A DNA stretch of 64,000 bases from positions 14,272,978 to 14,336,977 of the forward strand of contig CM043961.1 in the NCBI GenBank assembly GCA_014529385.2. The letters are read 5' to 3'. The notes under the pieces are model-generated. The model did no database searches, was not told the origin of the DNA, and saw only the letters and a program-made list of their open reading frames with translations. The stretch is from Adiantum capillus-veneris. Taxonomy: Eukaryota > Streptophyta > Polypodiopsida > Polypodiales > Pteridaceae. The position numbers and the translations under genes were made by a program. Shown one piece after another: positions 1-11,459 of this stretch (positions are counted from its first letter, which is position 1; every line of letters starts with the position of its first letter).

Positions 1-116
1 TGTTGAGAAGCTTGCACGCACGGCCTCTTGTGAAGGAAAGAGGTCTCTGACAACAAGGAGTGTGTCGAGAAGCATGCAGGCACGACTGCTTGTGAAGGGA
101 AGAGGTCTCGGGTGAG
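1..116. repeat. Two-copy ~60-bp imperfect tandem repeat
   Basis: The segments 1-55 and 62-116 are alike: both run GTTGAGAAGC or GTCGAGAAGC, then a GCACG-rich stretch, then CTTGTGAAGG and AGAGGTCTC. The array may continue to the left of the window. No gene is associated. Confidence 0.6.
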
Positions 117-2416
117 CACCACAAAACGGTGCATAGAAGACATCGGGCCTGTTCGCACTGGCGTGGGGAGCAAAAGACTTCATAGCGTTGCCCCCATCCG
201 GGCTTTTTCCTGCTCACCATACATCTTGCTTGATTTTCCCCTGCACTGGAGCTCGCCGCCATGGTTCCTTCACACTTGAACACCCATGCCAAGGGCATTA
301 GGGAAAAATTTTAAAGACGAAGGGAGGGTGCCCACGGGCCGTGTTTCCCCCCCCCCCCCCCTACTTTCCCTCCTACTCTCGGCTATGAGGTCCACCAGCC
401 ACCGGAAAGCAACCGACACGGCATCGACATGGGCAACTCCGTTGACAGGTATTCAGAGTATTGAACTCAGGATCTCTCACACCCTAAGCAAGAATCCTAT
501 CACTCGACAAAATTCCCTACAAAAACGCAAGGGCTTTGTCATGGCCAACCCTACAAGGACAGTCAAGACAAATTTTGCAAGGCATGCATGGATGCAAACC
601 AAATCCAAAGGTTTTGGATGTTATTACATCAATGATTGGGATCTCGTCAATTTTTGGAGCATGGCGCATTCTCGGGGGGTTCACCGTTTAGTACCCCCCT
701 ATATAATGTGTGTTCACGGGGTATTAAAAAAACCTCTCTTTTAACATGTCTGAATGAATAAAATGACCCCTTATTTTAGGATTTTTTCCCAAAATTGAAT
801 ATAAAAACCCCTTATTTTAATGTATCTCTGTTAAATTGCCTAAATTTTTTGATTTTTAAAACCCCTCCTTTCGAACTCACGTTATACATTAACGTGATTA
901 CATAGTGCACCCCTCGAGGGCGCATTTGCACAGATCGTCGGGATTCTATAGAGATCTCTTCACAGATTCAAGTTTGATGCAAAGGCAAGGTTTCCTAACA
1001 TTCATGGCATGCGGGTACATACAAGGCATGTGGCTTGTAAAGAAACCAAGGTAGTCGGAAATGGTCATGATCAACCCATTCTCTCCAGAGCTAACCAACA
1101 TCCGACAAGCTTGCAAGGTCTCTCTCTCATTGGAATTGTGAGAAAATTTATGGATTCACAAGGATCTTTTCTTGATTGAATTTCATTTGAGCTTTATGAC
1201 AATAAGGAAAATGGGTACGATTGAATTATTAGGTATGCAATAGATTTTAATTTTTATTGCAAATGTGCTCGTTGATTATCGCATGCAAAAGATGTGTGTG
1301 CATTATAAGAAATTGAGATGCAAGCACGGCTTGACTATGCAACAACTCAATAACAATTATGTCTTCTTTTGAAAACTTGGTGGTACGCATGCTCATCACG
1401 GGTTCAATTGTGTTGCCACGGCAAGGCCAAACATCATTGCTCTCAAGGAGATAGACATAGTCTCTTGTTAGCATTGCTGCAGGAGACACAACTGATCCGC
1501 ATGGCCGTCCTTTTGTTGCAATGCTAAGAAGAATTATTGGGCACTTCAGATGCATTACGGGAATAACGCTCTATATACCGACACTCAAGAAATTGACTTG
1601 TGTGTTATGTCGGCAAGGCTGATTTTCTATGAAATCTTGACAAGGTCAATTCTTTCTGCTTTGACATATGTCCATGAGCAAGAGTATCTGTAGCTATGAG
1701 AAGTGGTAGCATCCAATGTGGGTCTACTGAGAAACATCTAGCAAAGACAAGACTTCCATGTTTGGAATATGCTAGGTGCATCCGAACTTAGGGAAACATG
1801 TCGAGTTGTCTGCAGTTTTTAACATCACAAGAGGGTGTATATGATACATACGTTCACTCACTTTAGTCGGTTCGAGCGCACTACCAGAAACCTGGCCACA
1901 AGTGGGCAACAAGCAACGTGCTTGGCCAAGATTTATAAGAAGCCACTCTATACATCAAAGTGCTTTGCTTGTCTTCATCTGAAGCAGTGCTTCTTGTATG
2001 TGGCCAAGTATTATAGATTGACTTCAGATCATTGATAATGGCACACATCTTTGACACTATGTGGATATAAGCTCACAGTTTCCGCCACGGTGCATTGTGA
2101 TGTCTCCATGCCAGTGTAATCGTGCACGACACGTATACCAACGGCTCACAAGTTTGAGACTGTCATTGGAGCCAAGGGCTTCTTATTCTCTTTTTTGCTA
2201 TGTATGCACGGCGTACTAGTCCGCTAGATGTATGAAACTTCATCATTGTATACGCTTCCACCATAACACTAAATACTCTGTCAAGGACAAGGTAAGTAAC
2301 TGTTATCTTAAAAAATAATTTTTATGTTATTCACAGGCAAAGTGTCGTATTTCAAGTAACCTTGATACATTCACGATAACATACAAGGTGAGTTGAAGTA
2401 CATGAGTCCAAAGTTC
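117..2416. other. No gene identified (unassigned repeat-like DNA)
   Basis: Several open frames of 60-150 codons exist here, including 286-744 on plus and 1247-1555 on minus. None shows a recognisable domain, and their composition is that of random AT-rich DNA. A C-tract of about 14 lies near 348-361. I see no tRNA, no rRNA and no clear transposon end. Confidence 0.4.
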
Positions 2417-2640
2417 ATATGGGATGTGTTGATTTCTTGAAGCTTTGGGCACATATGTTGGCCACATGATCAAATCCCACCCACCCCTTTAACATCATTC
2501 ATAATATAAACTACTTCTGACCCATCTTTTCTAGTCGCATCTAGTACACACTGCAAGTAGTGTACAACATCGAATCAAAAAAATGCATCATTTTAAATAA
2601 AACGTTTGGCAAAAACTTATTTGATCCATCATTTGATCCC
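2417..2640 (+). repeat. 220-bp dispersed repeat, copy A
   Basis: This stretch closely matches 6574-6796 in the same orientation, beginning TCATATGGGATGTGTT and ending in the TTGGCAAAAACTTATTTGAT region. By eye roughly 85-90% of bases agree, with a few small gaps. Similarity stops abruptly at both ends, as expected of a dispersed repeat or a fragment of a larger element. No coding potential was seen. Confidence 0.75.
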
Positions 2641-3256
2641 CACATGTACACATTGTCCCTATAATTGTTTTGCGGTGTTTGCTTTACATAGATCTTCTTT
2701 CATTTATCACCTTTCTTCTCGCAATTGTCTTCACCACTTAAACCCTGCAAAGAAATAATTTCTTGAGTACCAAGAAAAACCATATTCTTACATGCAAAAG
2801 CAACAACAACACCAAGGCAAAGAAGCAGTAGTTGCAACTATATCTAGATTTTTTTTAAATCAAAATCATAGGAAGTTATAAAGCAAGCCTTTTTTTTTGG
2901 AAATGACGGTTCTCATGAAAATAAACATCTCACAATATGTGACATGGTGTCCAAGAAAGGAGTTCTAGTCATCTTACTTTTTGTATAACACTCTCACAAA
3001 ATAGAGAAGCGAATGACCAATAGTATCTTTCTCTTGTCACGAAGCCACTTTTGGGATGTCACACATCAACTCAAAGTTCTCTAAGTAGTTTTTGGCACCG
3101 CTTTGCATAACTTCAGTACCACATGATCACCTTAGTCTCACTTATGTCTTTGCCTTTCTAGCTGAATTTTTTTGTAGAGAACCAAAGATTAGAGTATTGT
3201 AGTTGTTCATCACTTATAATCATAATATGGCATGTAAATGAGAGAAAAATGAACTT
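2641..3256. other. No gene identified
   Basis: AT-rich sequence between the 220-bp repeat and the TIR element. No domain, RNA gene or regulatory site could be supported. Confidence 0.4.
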
Positions 3257-4602
3257 TAACACTAGAATGGAAACAGGACACTTTTATGTCCTTGGACACT
3301 TTTGTGTTCTGTTAAGTGACCATTTTGCTTGAATTATTTGAAGAGTATGAAAATGAATTTCTAGGTGCTATATATCCACAAAGTTGCCTTACGAGCTGAA
3401 AAAAACTTGACTTTTTTTTTTGGAGTATCGATCTCACCATTAACCTTACTCTTGCACAACATTTTTGAACCTAAACTGTGTGAAAAAACGGGTCCTGTTT
3501 TTGGCTTGTTTTCAATTTTTGACAACTATACCACTCTAAACTTTATCTTTGTGAGGTTTAGATGGCTAGAGGTTAGGCCCTCATAGTTCTCAACATGTTT
3601 GGATGCTTGTAGGGAGAGCTAAGTGCTAAAATTGAAAGTTATGACCAACTTACAAGAATTACATAATCCTGCTTTTTGGCCAAAATTAGCACTTTTATGA
3701 TTTTTTTGGTGTCTTTCTTGATATCCAAATTCAATTTTGATTGTGTAAGTGTAATGTATAACATAAAGCTAATCTTCCTTGAGTTTTGGGGGACCTAATA
3801 TGCTATATAGCATAGTATAGGATGATGGTTGAGTTTTTTGATTGCTGAAGAATATGATACATTTTAGAGTAGCAAGTATAATTTTCTCAATATTGCTAGT
3901 TTCTTAGGCCAATTGTGTGTATTTTGTAGGTAGTAACCATATCTAATCATAGACTACAAACTTGGCTAGATATTGAGTAGTTTCTATGGGTTTCTAGAGG
4001 TCATAATGCTAAACCCAGTTTTTTCATGTTTGTTGTATTTAGCACTTTATCATTGCCCCCAAGGTTCCACTTAGTAAGAGATCCATTATCCTTTTGACAT
4101 GCTCCATGGCTCCTTTTGAATCCAAAGTGCCAAAGGGAACTAAGAAAACATGTATGTAGTATCGGTATTGAGCGTGACTATAGAAACTTTGATGATAGGT
4201 CCGCAGAATGGCAAAAATGCAACTTTTTTGTACCTTTTTTTTGCCCAAAAAAAATTAGTGAGGTAAAATCAACCATATGTTTTGATCACCAACCCATTGA
4301 AGTTAACGGGGAATTTTATGTCATGTCTTACAAAAATCCCCACTCTTATTTATATGCAATCAACCGTAAGAAATTGTTGTTTTGGGCAAAACGGAGTGGT
4401 CCATCAACTTTGGAGGCTTGTAGTGACCAAGGGATGAGAAAAATTACAAGTTTTTCATTTTTCCCATATGTAGTAGTTCTTGAACTATAAGCTCATGAAA
4501 GGATTTTTCAAAATGAGTGGATCTACTATGGTATTGGAATTTTTTTCCAAAACCCTGAAAGGACACTTTTATGTCCTGTTAGGTTACCATTCTAGTGTTA
4601 AC
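3257..4602 (+). mobile_element. 1.35-kb TIR element, copy 1 (non-autonomous)
   Basis: The two ends are inverted repeats. The left end has TTAACACTAGAATGG at 3256-3270; the right end has its complement at about 4587-4601. Each is followed inward by the palindromic motif GGACACTTTTATGTCC. The whole unit matches 61938-63290 in the opposite orientation, including interior runs such as GAGCTGAAAAAAACT. Open frames inside (3365-3586, 4116-4490) are short and carry no known domain, so the element is probably non-autonomous. The superfamily is not determined: target duplications are unclear at this copy, and a Mutator-like affiliation is only a guess. Confidence 0.7.
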
Positions 4603-4876
4603 GTTTCATTTGCATGTGTTCATGTTTTAATAATTTTTTGATAAACATGTTTTGTGGCACATGAACCCTTTTTGAAGTTTCTTTTATTAAACAACATATG
4701 TGGTTGTCCTTTCACAACAACATACTTTTGTCGAAATACTTGTGTCTGTCAGTTTTGTCAAAATACTTTCATAGAAATACTTTTGTCTATCAGTTTTGCA
4801 TCTTTATTCTAGAAACAATGTTCAACATGGTTGATGAGTGCCAGGGTACCACCCAAACAAATTTATACTCGTTTGT

Positions 4877-5107
4877 CACTATAGATGTCACTATATTCAA
4901 TGCTAAATCAAGACTGTTTGCATCGCTATAGGCGTTGCTATAAGCGTCATTATTTAGAGACGCTTATAGTGAGGCATATATCGACACCAATAGGGACGCC
5001 TAAAGAGACATGCCCATTGCGACGCTTTTAGCAATGCCAGGTAATAAAAGAAACCATTGTAATTCCATCGCTACAGCCATCACAAGTGCACATAACCTCT
5101 TGTAGTG
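4877..5107. mobile_element. Possible CACTA-type miniature element
   Basis: A ~230-bp segment starts CACTATAGATG and ends CTTGTAGTG, so both termini read CACTA inward. In between lie several direct and inverted copies of a motif like GCTATAAGCGTC, a layout like the subterminal repeats of CACTA elements. The 3-bp flanks (TGT and ATG) do not match, so an intact target duplication is not seen. Degenerate ends or chance are alternatives. Confidence 0.35.
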
Positions 5108-5599
5108 ATGATTCATTAACGTTTTTCATACTTTAAGTTATGAATTTTTTTGGTCATGTCACCTATTCAGCTCTCCCCCCCCCCTATTCCTCTCTCTAAT
5201 ATTGTGAAGCATGCTAAATTATGTTAATCAAGTGATAGTGATAAGTTTAGCTGTAACCAAGTGTAATCCCACATAGCTAATTATTGTTCCATGTTTTCAT
5301 ATCTTTTTTTTTTCAATTTGAATCTTTTATATTATGTTCTTTAATTTTTATTAAGGGGGAGGGAAACAACAAAATTTGAGGAGGAGGGAAAGGTTTAACC
5401 CAAAATTTGTATGCTTAGGTGCTAAATTGCACTTCAAGAATAAACGCAGTAATACTCGCGGGAATAAGGTAACTATTGGGATAATATTTGAAACGAACCC
5501 CACCCCCCCCCCCCCCCCCCCCCCCTCTCTAGATGAGTTTGGACCTTCTCTCTACAAAATGCGATAAGAGGCCGCGGTAAATAATTAGAGATTTTTATA
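5108..5599. other. No gene identified; long C-tract at ~5502-5525
   Basis: AT-rich DNA with a cytosine homopolymer of more than 20 bases near 5502-5525 and a shorter C-run near 5177. A frame at 5376-5567 reads through the C-tract as polyproline and is not credible as a gene. Confidence 0.4.
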
Positions 5600-6573
5600 G
5601 TGTTACAATGACGGGGATTCTTTACAAGATTATGGCTAAATTTGAGGCTATCCCTTTTTCTTAGGAATTATGTTTATAAAGCTCATTTTGGCTTCATTGG
5701 TGGTAGATATATCCAATATAACATTCTCACAATCATTCTTGATATGAAGGCTAGTCAAAGGTTCAATCAAAGAATTTTCTTCCTTTTGCTTGATTTTGCT
5801 AAGGATTTTGATATTGCACAATGGGATTTCATTTCACTAATCTTACATAAAATGGGGTTTGGTACTAAAACAATAAGATGCATTTCCAGCTCTTGAGAGA
5901 AGGAGCGCCTTCTAGAATTATTGTAAATGGGAAGCTTTTTTATGGCATTCATGTCGGCAGATCTATTAAGCAAGGCTACCCTTTCATTCCTTTGCTTTTT
6001 GTTATAGCCATTCATCCTTTTTCTAATTACTTCAACTAACTCGGTCATCTTAAAGGATTGCCAATTCATAATGAGCATGTCATTGCCTTGGAATTTCCAA
6101 TTTAGTTTCCTTTTTACAAGCAAAAACTATTGATATTGGTAAATGCATGCATTAATTTGGTTTATATTCCTTGATATCTACTTTGACATTGAATTTTGCT
6201 AAACTTCACTTGATTGATACTAAAGCTGATCAAGTTGACCATCTTATATGGAAAGGGAAATGAACCCCTTATGGCACTATCTTTTAAAATATGGGCTCTA
6301 TCCAATTGGAGTAGATTCTACTCAAGTTGACTAGTTGGGTAGGTATAGATAGTGTTTTTAGAAAGGTTTCCTTTTGGCATTTCTAAGAATGGCCTATACT
6401 TGTGAGACTGAGGATAATACAGAGCATCCTTATTTTCTATAACCTCTATTTCCTTCCCATACTGGATGATGGAAACCTTCTTCTCTTCATAATTTTGATT
6501 TCTTTCTCATTAGGTTCTTTTAGAACTCTACTTACACATCCTGGATAGCTTGGTCTTCTCTGCCCTTTCTTGT
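5600..6573 (+). pseudogene. LINE (L1-like) reverse transcriptase relic
   Basis: Translated pieces match the plant L1-type reverse transcriptase. One run reads FGFIGGRYIQYNI, corresponding to the usual FGFIKGR-S-DNI block. FLLLDFAKDFD is motif A, with the catalytic aspartate. WDFISLILHKMGFG follows it. In another frame are VNGKLFYGIHVGRSIKQGYP and PLLFVIAIHPFSNYF, matching the QGCPLSPLLF block and beyond. The pieces lie in at least two frames with in-frame stops, and the endonuclease and RNase H parts are not recognisable, so this is a dead, 5'-truncated LINE. The right limit is set by the start of the 220-bp repeat at 6574. Confidence 0.8.
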
Positions 6574-6796
6574 TCATATGGGATGTGTTACTTTCTTGAA
6601 GCTTTGGGCACATATGTTGGCTACATGATTAGAACCCACTCACCCCTTTAAAATCATTCATAGTATAAACTACTTCTGACCCATCTTTTCTAGTCACACC
6701 TAGTACACACAACAAGTAGTGTACAACATTGAATCAATAAAATGCCTCATTTTAACTGTAAAACTTGGCAAAAACTTATTTGATACATCATTTGGT
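6574..6796 (+). repeat. 220-bp dispersed repeat, copy B
   Basis: Second copy of the repeat at 2417-2640, in the same orientation. It directly follows the LINE relic, so it could be a LINE 3' tail; copy A, however, has no adjacent LINE coding sequence. Confidence 0.75.
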
Positions 6797-8835
6797 ATAC
6801 ATTTTAGAAAATAATTGACAACCTTAATCCCCGATAACAATCATATCTGCATTGAGAATCCATAAACTCAATTCGAACTCTAATTTTTTGCATCGTGTCC
6901 ACAAAGTGGCATGATAACTTTGTGAGTCCTTCGATCACCAATCATCTAGCTACAATCTTTCTATATTCATCATCATTGGCATGGTGTCTTTCCCTCTCAT
7001 ACCTTCTCTCATGCCAACCATGATTTCCATCATCATGGTAACATGTCTACTATGATCCCCATTATCATCTCTTTGCAACTTCTACCACTTAGAAGAATAT
7101 CAAAGGAACATCCCATGCCAATTGATTGCTCTTTGCTTCAAGTAGCAAATGAAAACATGTGAGATTTGTAATATTTGGAAGCCAAAAAAATATTTTTGGT
7201 CAAGCACTACATTCATACATATTGTTTTGAAGACCACAAGATTTTTGATCTCTTTGGTGATGGCTCTTTGGTTGCACAAGAAGGACTACAACAAACAAAG
7301 GAAGTCATGTGTTTAGTTGAAAGTGTGCATGAGCAAAGAACCTTAGCAATCAGGCATCTAGATTTTGCTAAGTCCACCAATATACAAGAGTGGAATGGCC
7401 TTCAAAACTAGCAATCAACTTTGCAATTGGGTATCAATGTGTCTATCAAAGAGGAGATTCCTCCATAAGAAGAAGCAAAGGAAGGAGATCAACCTCCTTT
7501 GTCAATGAAGGACTTTTTGGAAATGGAAAGACGTATGTTGTAAACTTCTTGTACATGTGAATGTTTCTTGTTGTTGATTTAATACTCTCCTCTCTTTAAA
7601 GTTGTTGGGCCTTGCATTGATGTTAAATTTTTCTCTATATAGTGCTACTTGCATCTATATTCTTTATCTTAAGAATTAAAGGTTTGAACGTATAGGATAA
7701 ATTACTTGTTCAATGGTGAATCCTTAGATTTAAAAAAACCCTAACCTAGACTTAATGACTTAAGAGCTTGACTTTAATGAGTTATAAACCTCCTACTAAT
7801 ACCCTCTTCAATTTCTACATTAGAGCCTAGCATGGATAAGTGATTGTTAGCAGTAAGCTAACTCGGATAACATTTTCCAGAGCTTTTCTTGTAAAAACAC
7901 TTATTATTTTGATAAATCAGGAATGTTGTATCTCCTATTTTCCAGATGGATAGTGTAATTGATGAGCCAAGGCTGCAAGCCTCCAGATTGTATCAACTTA
8001 TCTTTAGTTAGAGCTCCCAGATTATTAGTTTTTGACCAGAGAAACCTTGGCTAAGGTATAAAGGCCAAATTTTGTAAGTTCATTTCAAGTTTTTGATAAT
8101 AGAAACACAGTGTGAGCTAACGACGCTCACTTCTCTCCTTCTCGTGCTTCCTAATCCCTTCTCGGTTGTCACATTGCAGTGTCGTCTGTTGCGTTGCAAC
8201 CGCAGGTAAGAGCTCTACGCAGCACTGATGTAAACATTTCATAGTAATTCATAGCTTTTGGCGTCGCCGACCCGTGGCCTAATTTCATCATAAGTAAGAA
8301 TTTAAGCTAGGAAATCACAAAGTAAGCTTAGGTGGGGTATTGGGGCATCCTTGCTAAGCATTTAGATGCATTCTAGATAAAAAGTGACTAGGTCAAAAAC
8401 TCATTGTTGTTAATATCGTGATTTTTACACTTGACCTAAAGTGAGATTTGAGACCATAAGCATGCCTGTTTAGATCTTATATACTTGTCCTAGAAGTTTT
8501 TTAACATTCGGATGTCGTTTGATACTGTAATGGTCATGTTTTGTTTACTGATTTAGCGACTAGCTTGAGAGATACCCCTCCCCAGGGGTCTATGCACAAA
8601 ATATACAATTTACACTTTTGTACAATTTCCAACATACATCAGAGTTGCGAAATCATTTGCATAGGGGAGGAGTTCCCAGCGCCCGACCAAGGACGGAGTT
8701 TAGGCCATGAGCCGGACTTCATCCAGAGGTACCTAGCGACTAGTGCTACCCCTGATTGGTGTTATGAATGAAATCGTACTAAAAAAAAAGATAACATTGT
8801 GGAGGGTGAATATATGTGTACACCGCATTACGGGA
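6797..8835. other. No gene identified; two short unassigned frames
   Basis: A 78-codon frame at 7175-7411 and a 76-codon frame at 8541-8771 are open, but I recognise no domain in either. About 7920-8270 contains GGTATAAAGG followed by CT-rich sequence. This could be the end of an old retroelement terminal repeat, but I found no partner copy and make no firm call. Confidence 0.35.
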
Positions 8836-8845
8836 AGAGAGAGAG

Positions 8846-8880
<35 letters not shown>
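8836..8880. repeat. (GA)n microsatellite
   Basis: About 40 bases of almost uninterrupted GA. Similar GA tracts occur at 26816-26868, 39161-39219 and 47408-47446. Frames reading through it are artefacts of the repeat. Confidence 0.95.
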
Positions 8881-8883
<3 letters not shown>

Positions 8884-9411
8884 TATTGGAGGGTGAAATA
8901 AAGTGCACAAAGACATCAGAAGATGAAAACATAGAATCTTTAAATGCCCATCTAAATGGAATAGACAACCATGTATTAATGCAATGACAAAATCTGGGTA
9001 TACCATAACATCAAAAAGTTTATGACAAACATTAGGGCCAAAAACGACTTAAAAAGGGCTCTGTAAGGAATTGGTTAACTTACTAATTAGTAGAGCCGTT
9101 TATGGTCAAAACGGCTCCAAATTTGTCCTTTTTGGTCATTTAAAGCATATCTACGCACTCTAAAGTGTATCTAGGTACATATCTCTAAATATTCAAAAAG
9201 AAATTTTTTTCTTCACATTCCTTTGTGGCTCACCTCGAAATTTGTTCTCATTTACTTCACTTGACGGTAAATAGTTGTTTTCACTTTTGAATCACTCAAT
9301 CTCTCTTTTTTCTCTCACCTTTTGCGAGCTTTCTCTCTTCTTCTCTGATGCACCTTATTCTGCTACTACATTATTTTCATTAAAATTTTTGTGTTTTCAT
9401 TACTTACAATG

Positions 9412-11260
9412 AGTAATACATCTTCCATTAGTGATAACCACAAGTTTCACTTGAACATTAAGCTAAGCCAAGAATACGCTACTACGCAGAGTGCCTATCA
9501 AAGATGAGTTACAACTGCAAATGAAGCACAATAACTTTGCAATGGGGGAAATAAACACATTGATATATGGACAGATGGGAGCTTGTATCCACCGGATCCT
9601 AGCACAGGAAGGTATCCATCTTTTCACACACCTCATGATTTGATGAGATTTGTTGGTGATGGGGTTGATGGCTTACTAGGATATAGTTCTAGGCTATCTC
9701 ATTTACACATTGATCATACAAATTACACTCAATATCTCGAAACTTCTTTGTCTTCAAATGCAACAAGAATTTTAGAACTTGAAAACCAAATAACATCTCT
9801 AAAAAAAGAAAATCTCAGCTTTATACTTAAAAGAAACTCCAATAGGATTAAGAGCATGAGTGAAACGAATGAGAGATGTAGTAAACTTAACAGAAGGTTC
9901 TCGACAAAGAAAAACAATTTAAAGATTACTAGAGAACATGTGACTAGTCTTTTAGGATTTGATATGTCCAATGTTCAAGAAAGGGTGAGATTTTTGAATG
10001 ACGCAATGAACAAAAGTGACAATTTGAAATTTCCTAAAAATTGAACTCAGAGAAAATTGGTATTTCAAATTTTTTTGAAAGATATGGTTTTACTGGTCCA
10101 ACCTTCTCAAATGCAAGAAGTTTGTGACACAGTGGGGGTGAGTAGAAGAGGTTATAGGGCCATCTCTAAAACCTGGTTTCAGGTTTTAAAGTATTACAAG
10201 ATTAAATCTTTTGGGTTGTCTAGGCCTCACAATGTTGGGAAAGTAAGGACTCTGTTAAACGAACAAATACCTGAACATTTTGGAGAGTACTATTATATAG
10301 AAGGAACGATGCCATATGAAAAACAGAAAAAAAAATCTTCTTTTGAGTATAATGTTTATAATAACATTTGGATGAGTATAAAAAAAGTTCAATCTGCTAT
10401 GGTGAGATACTATAACATGCGAGAAGTAGATTGTGAAGGAAAGCTTATATTTGTTATGAAATGTCAAAAAATGGAAAGAGTATCCATATCCCTAATGAAC
10501 AGAGCATTGGACTATAGCTATGGTAAGCTTGACTCCCCATACCACAAAACTCAATAAAAAATGTAGCTTTGGTGGATTGGAGCAGCTCAAATACAAATAG
10601 AAAATCACGATACATTGAAATGGATCTTTTTGCAGACCGATATTCCTTCTGTTATACAGGACCAAAATGCATGTGAAAAACTCCGTGTAGATGGCATGGG
10701 TGACTTTACTGTAGAATGGCACTTGAGTGCCGATCTAAAAGCATTGAAGTGCATGTTTGGTATATGTCGAGGTGCCAATACCAAGTATCCATGTCTATAT
10801 TGCATGGAAAGCATTGGAACAAAAGGATGGCTTGTAGAACACGACATTGGAAAACCACCATCGAGAAATAGTGTGAACGTCATCGACTACCCATCATCTT
10901 CTATGATTTGGGATCCAATCCTAACAATAGATTCAAAAAATGTACATATATGTACAATGCATGCAGAGATTAGAATCTTGGACAAATTGCTTCGACTCCA
11001 TCTTGATTATGCATATTCTATTAAGCCAAGTAAACTTGCAGATGAGTGCATAGAAAAATGCGAGGCTTTGCTCTCTCAAATGGGTTTTCATGGTGGTCAA
11101 GTGCATCTAAAAAAGATCCTACTCTTTCAAAAGGAACGGGTGATGTTTTGCAAGATGTTTCAATGGGTGGAGCAAAAGCCAGAAGATTTTTTAGTAACCA
11201 TGACAACAAACAAGTTGATGCTATGTGGAACTTGTTACCATATACATGTGGTAGTGATGT
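9412..11260 (+). mobile_element. Transposase-like gene c, copy c1 (broken; cut by Copia)
   Basis: This is the longest copy of an unclassified protein family seen four times in the window. In order it shows an N-terminal block IDIWTDGSLYPPDPSTG and LMRFVGDGVDGLLGY (about 9570-9690), a coiled-coil-like stretch rich in Lys, Asn and Leu (9760-10040), and the block QEVCDTVGVSRRGYRAIS (10100-10160). Then come GKLIFVMKCQKMERVSISLM (10440-10500), DLKALKCMFG followed by PCLYC (10730-10800), and IWDPILTID with RILDKLLRLHLDYAYS (10900-11010). An aspartate in a DLK-hydrophobic-LG setting ahead of a CxxC pair is typical of RNase H-fold DDE transposases with a zinc-binding insert, so a transposase role is inferred. 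It is not proven. The frame shifts and stops several times. A Copia element starts at about 11260, and the remainder of c is not found beyond it. Confidence 0.6.
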
Positions 11261-11459
11261 GTGTGAACACACTAGGACCGCCGGGGCATTTTTTCCCTCT
11301 TTAGGAGGTTTTTCCCCCCGTGCATTGTATATACGCCTATCACTCTAGGGCTATCTATCTTTCCATTGCATACTAAGAAACACACTCTTTATTGTGTGTC
11401 TTGAGCTTCCTTCATCTTCTCCAAGCTGTGTGCGTTTCTCTGCAACCCTAATTCCAACA
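11260..11459 (+). repeat. 5' LTR of Copia 1
   Basis: Placed by the primer-binding site just downstream and by TG...CA ends. The start is approximate (11256-11262). It contains a TATATA-like stretch near 11328 and a CT-rich region before its end. No second copy exists in the window. Confidence 0.6.

Noticed and set aside
286-744. 152-codon open frame near the left edge
   Set aside because: It crosses a C-homopolymer as polyproline, has no recognisable domain, and its codon pattern looks random.
7920-8270. Solo LTR
   Set aside because: TATA-like and CT-rich parts suggest one, but no second copy, primer site or flanking duplication was found.
8779-8987. Overlapping open frames across the GA repeat
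   Set aside because: They are open only because (GA)n or (CT)n encodes RE/ER or SL repeats; no other coding sign.
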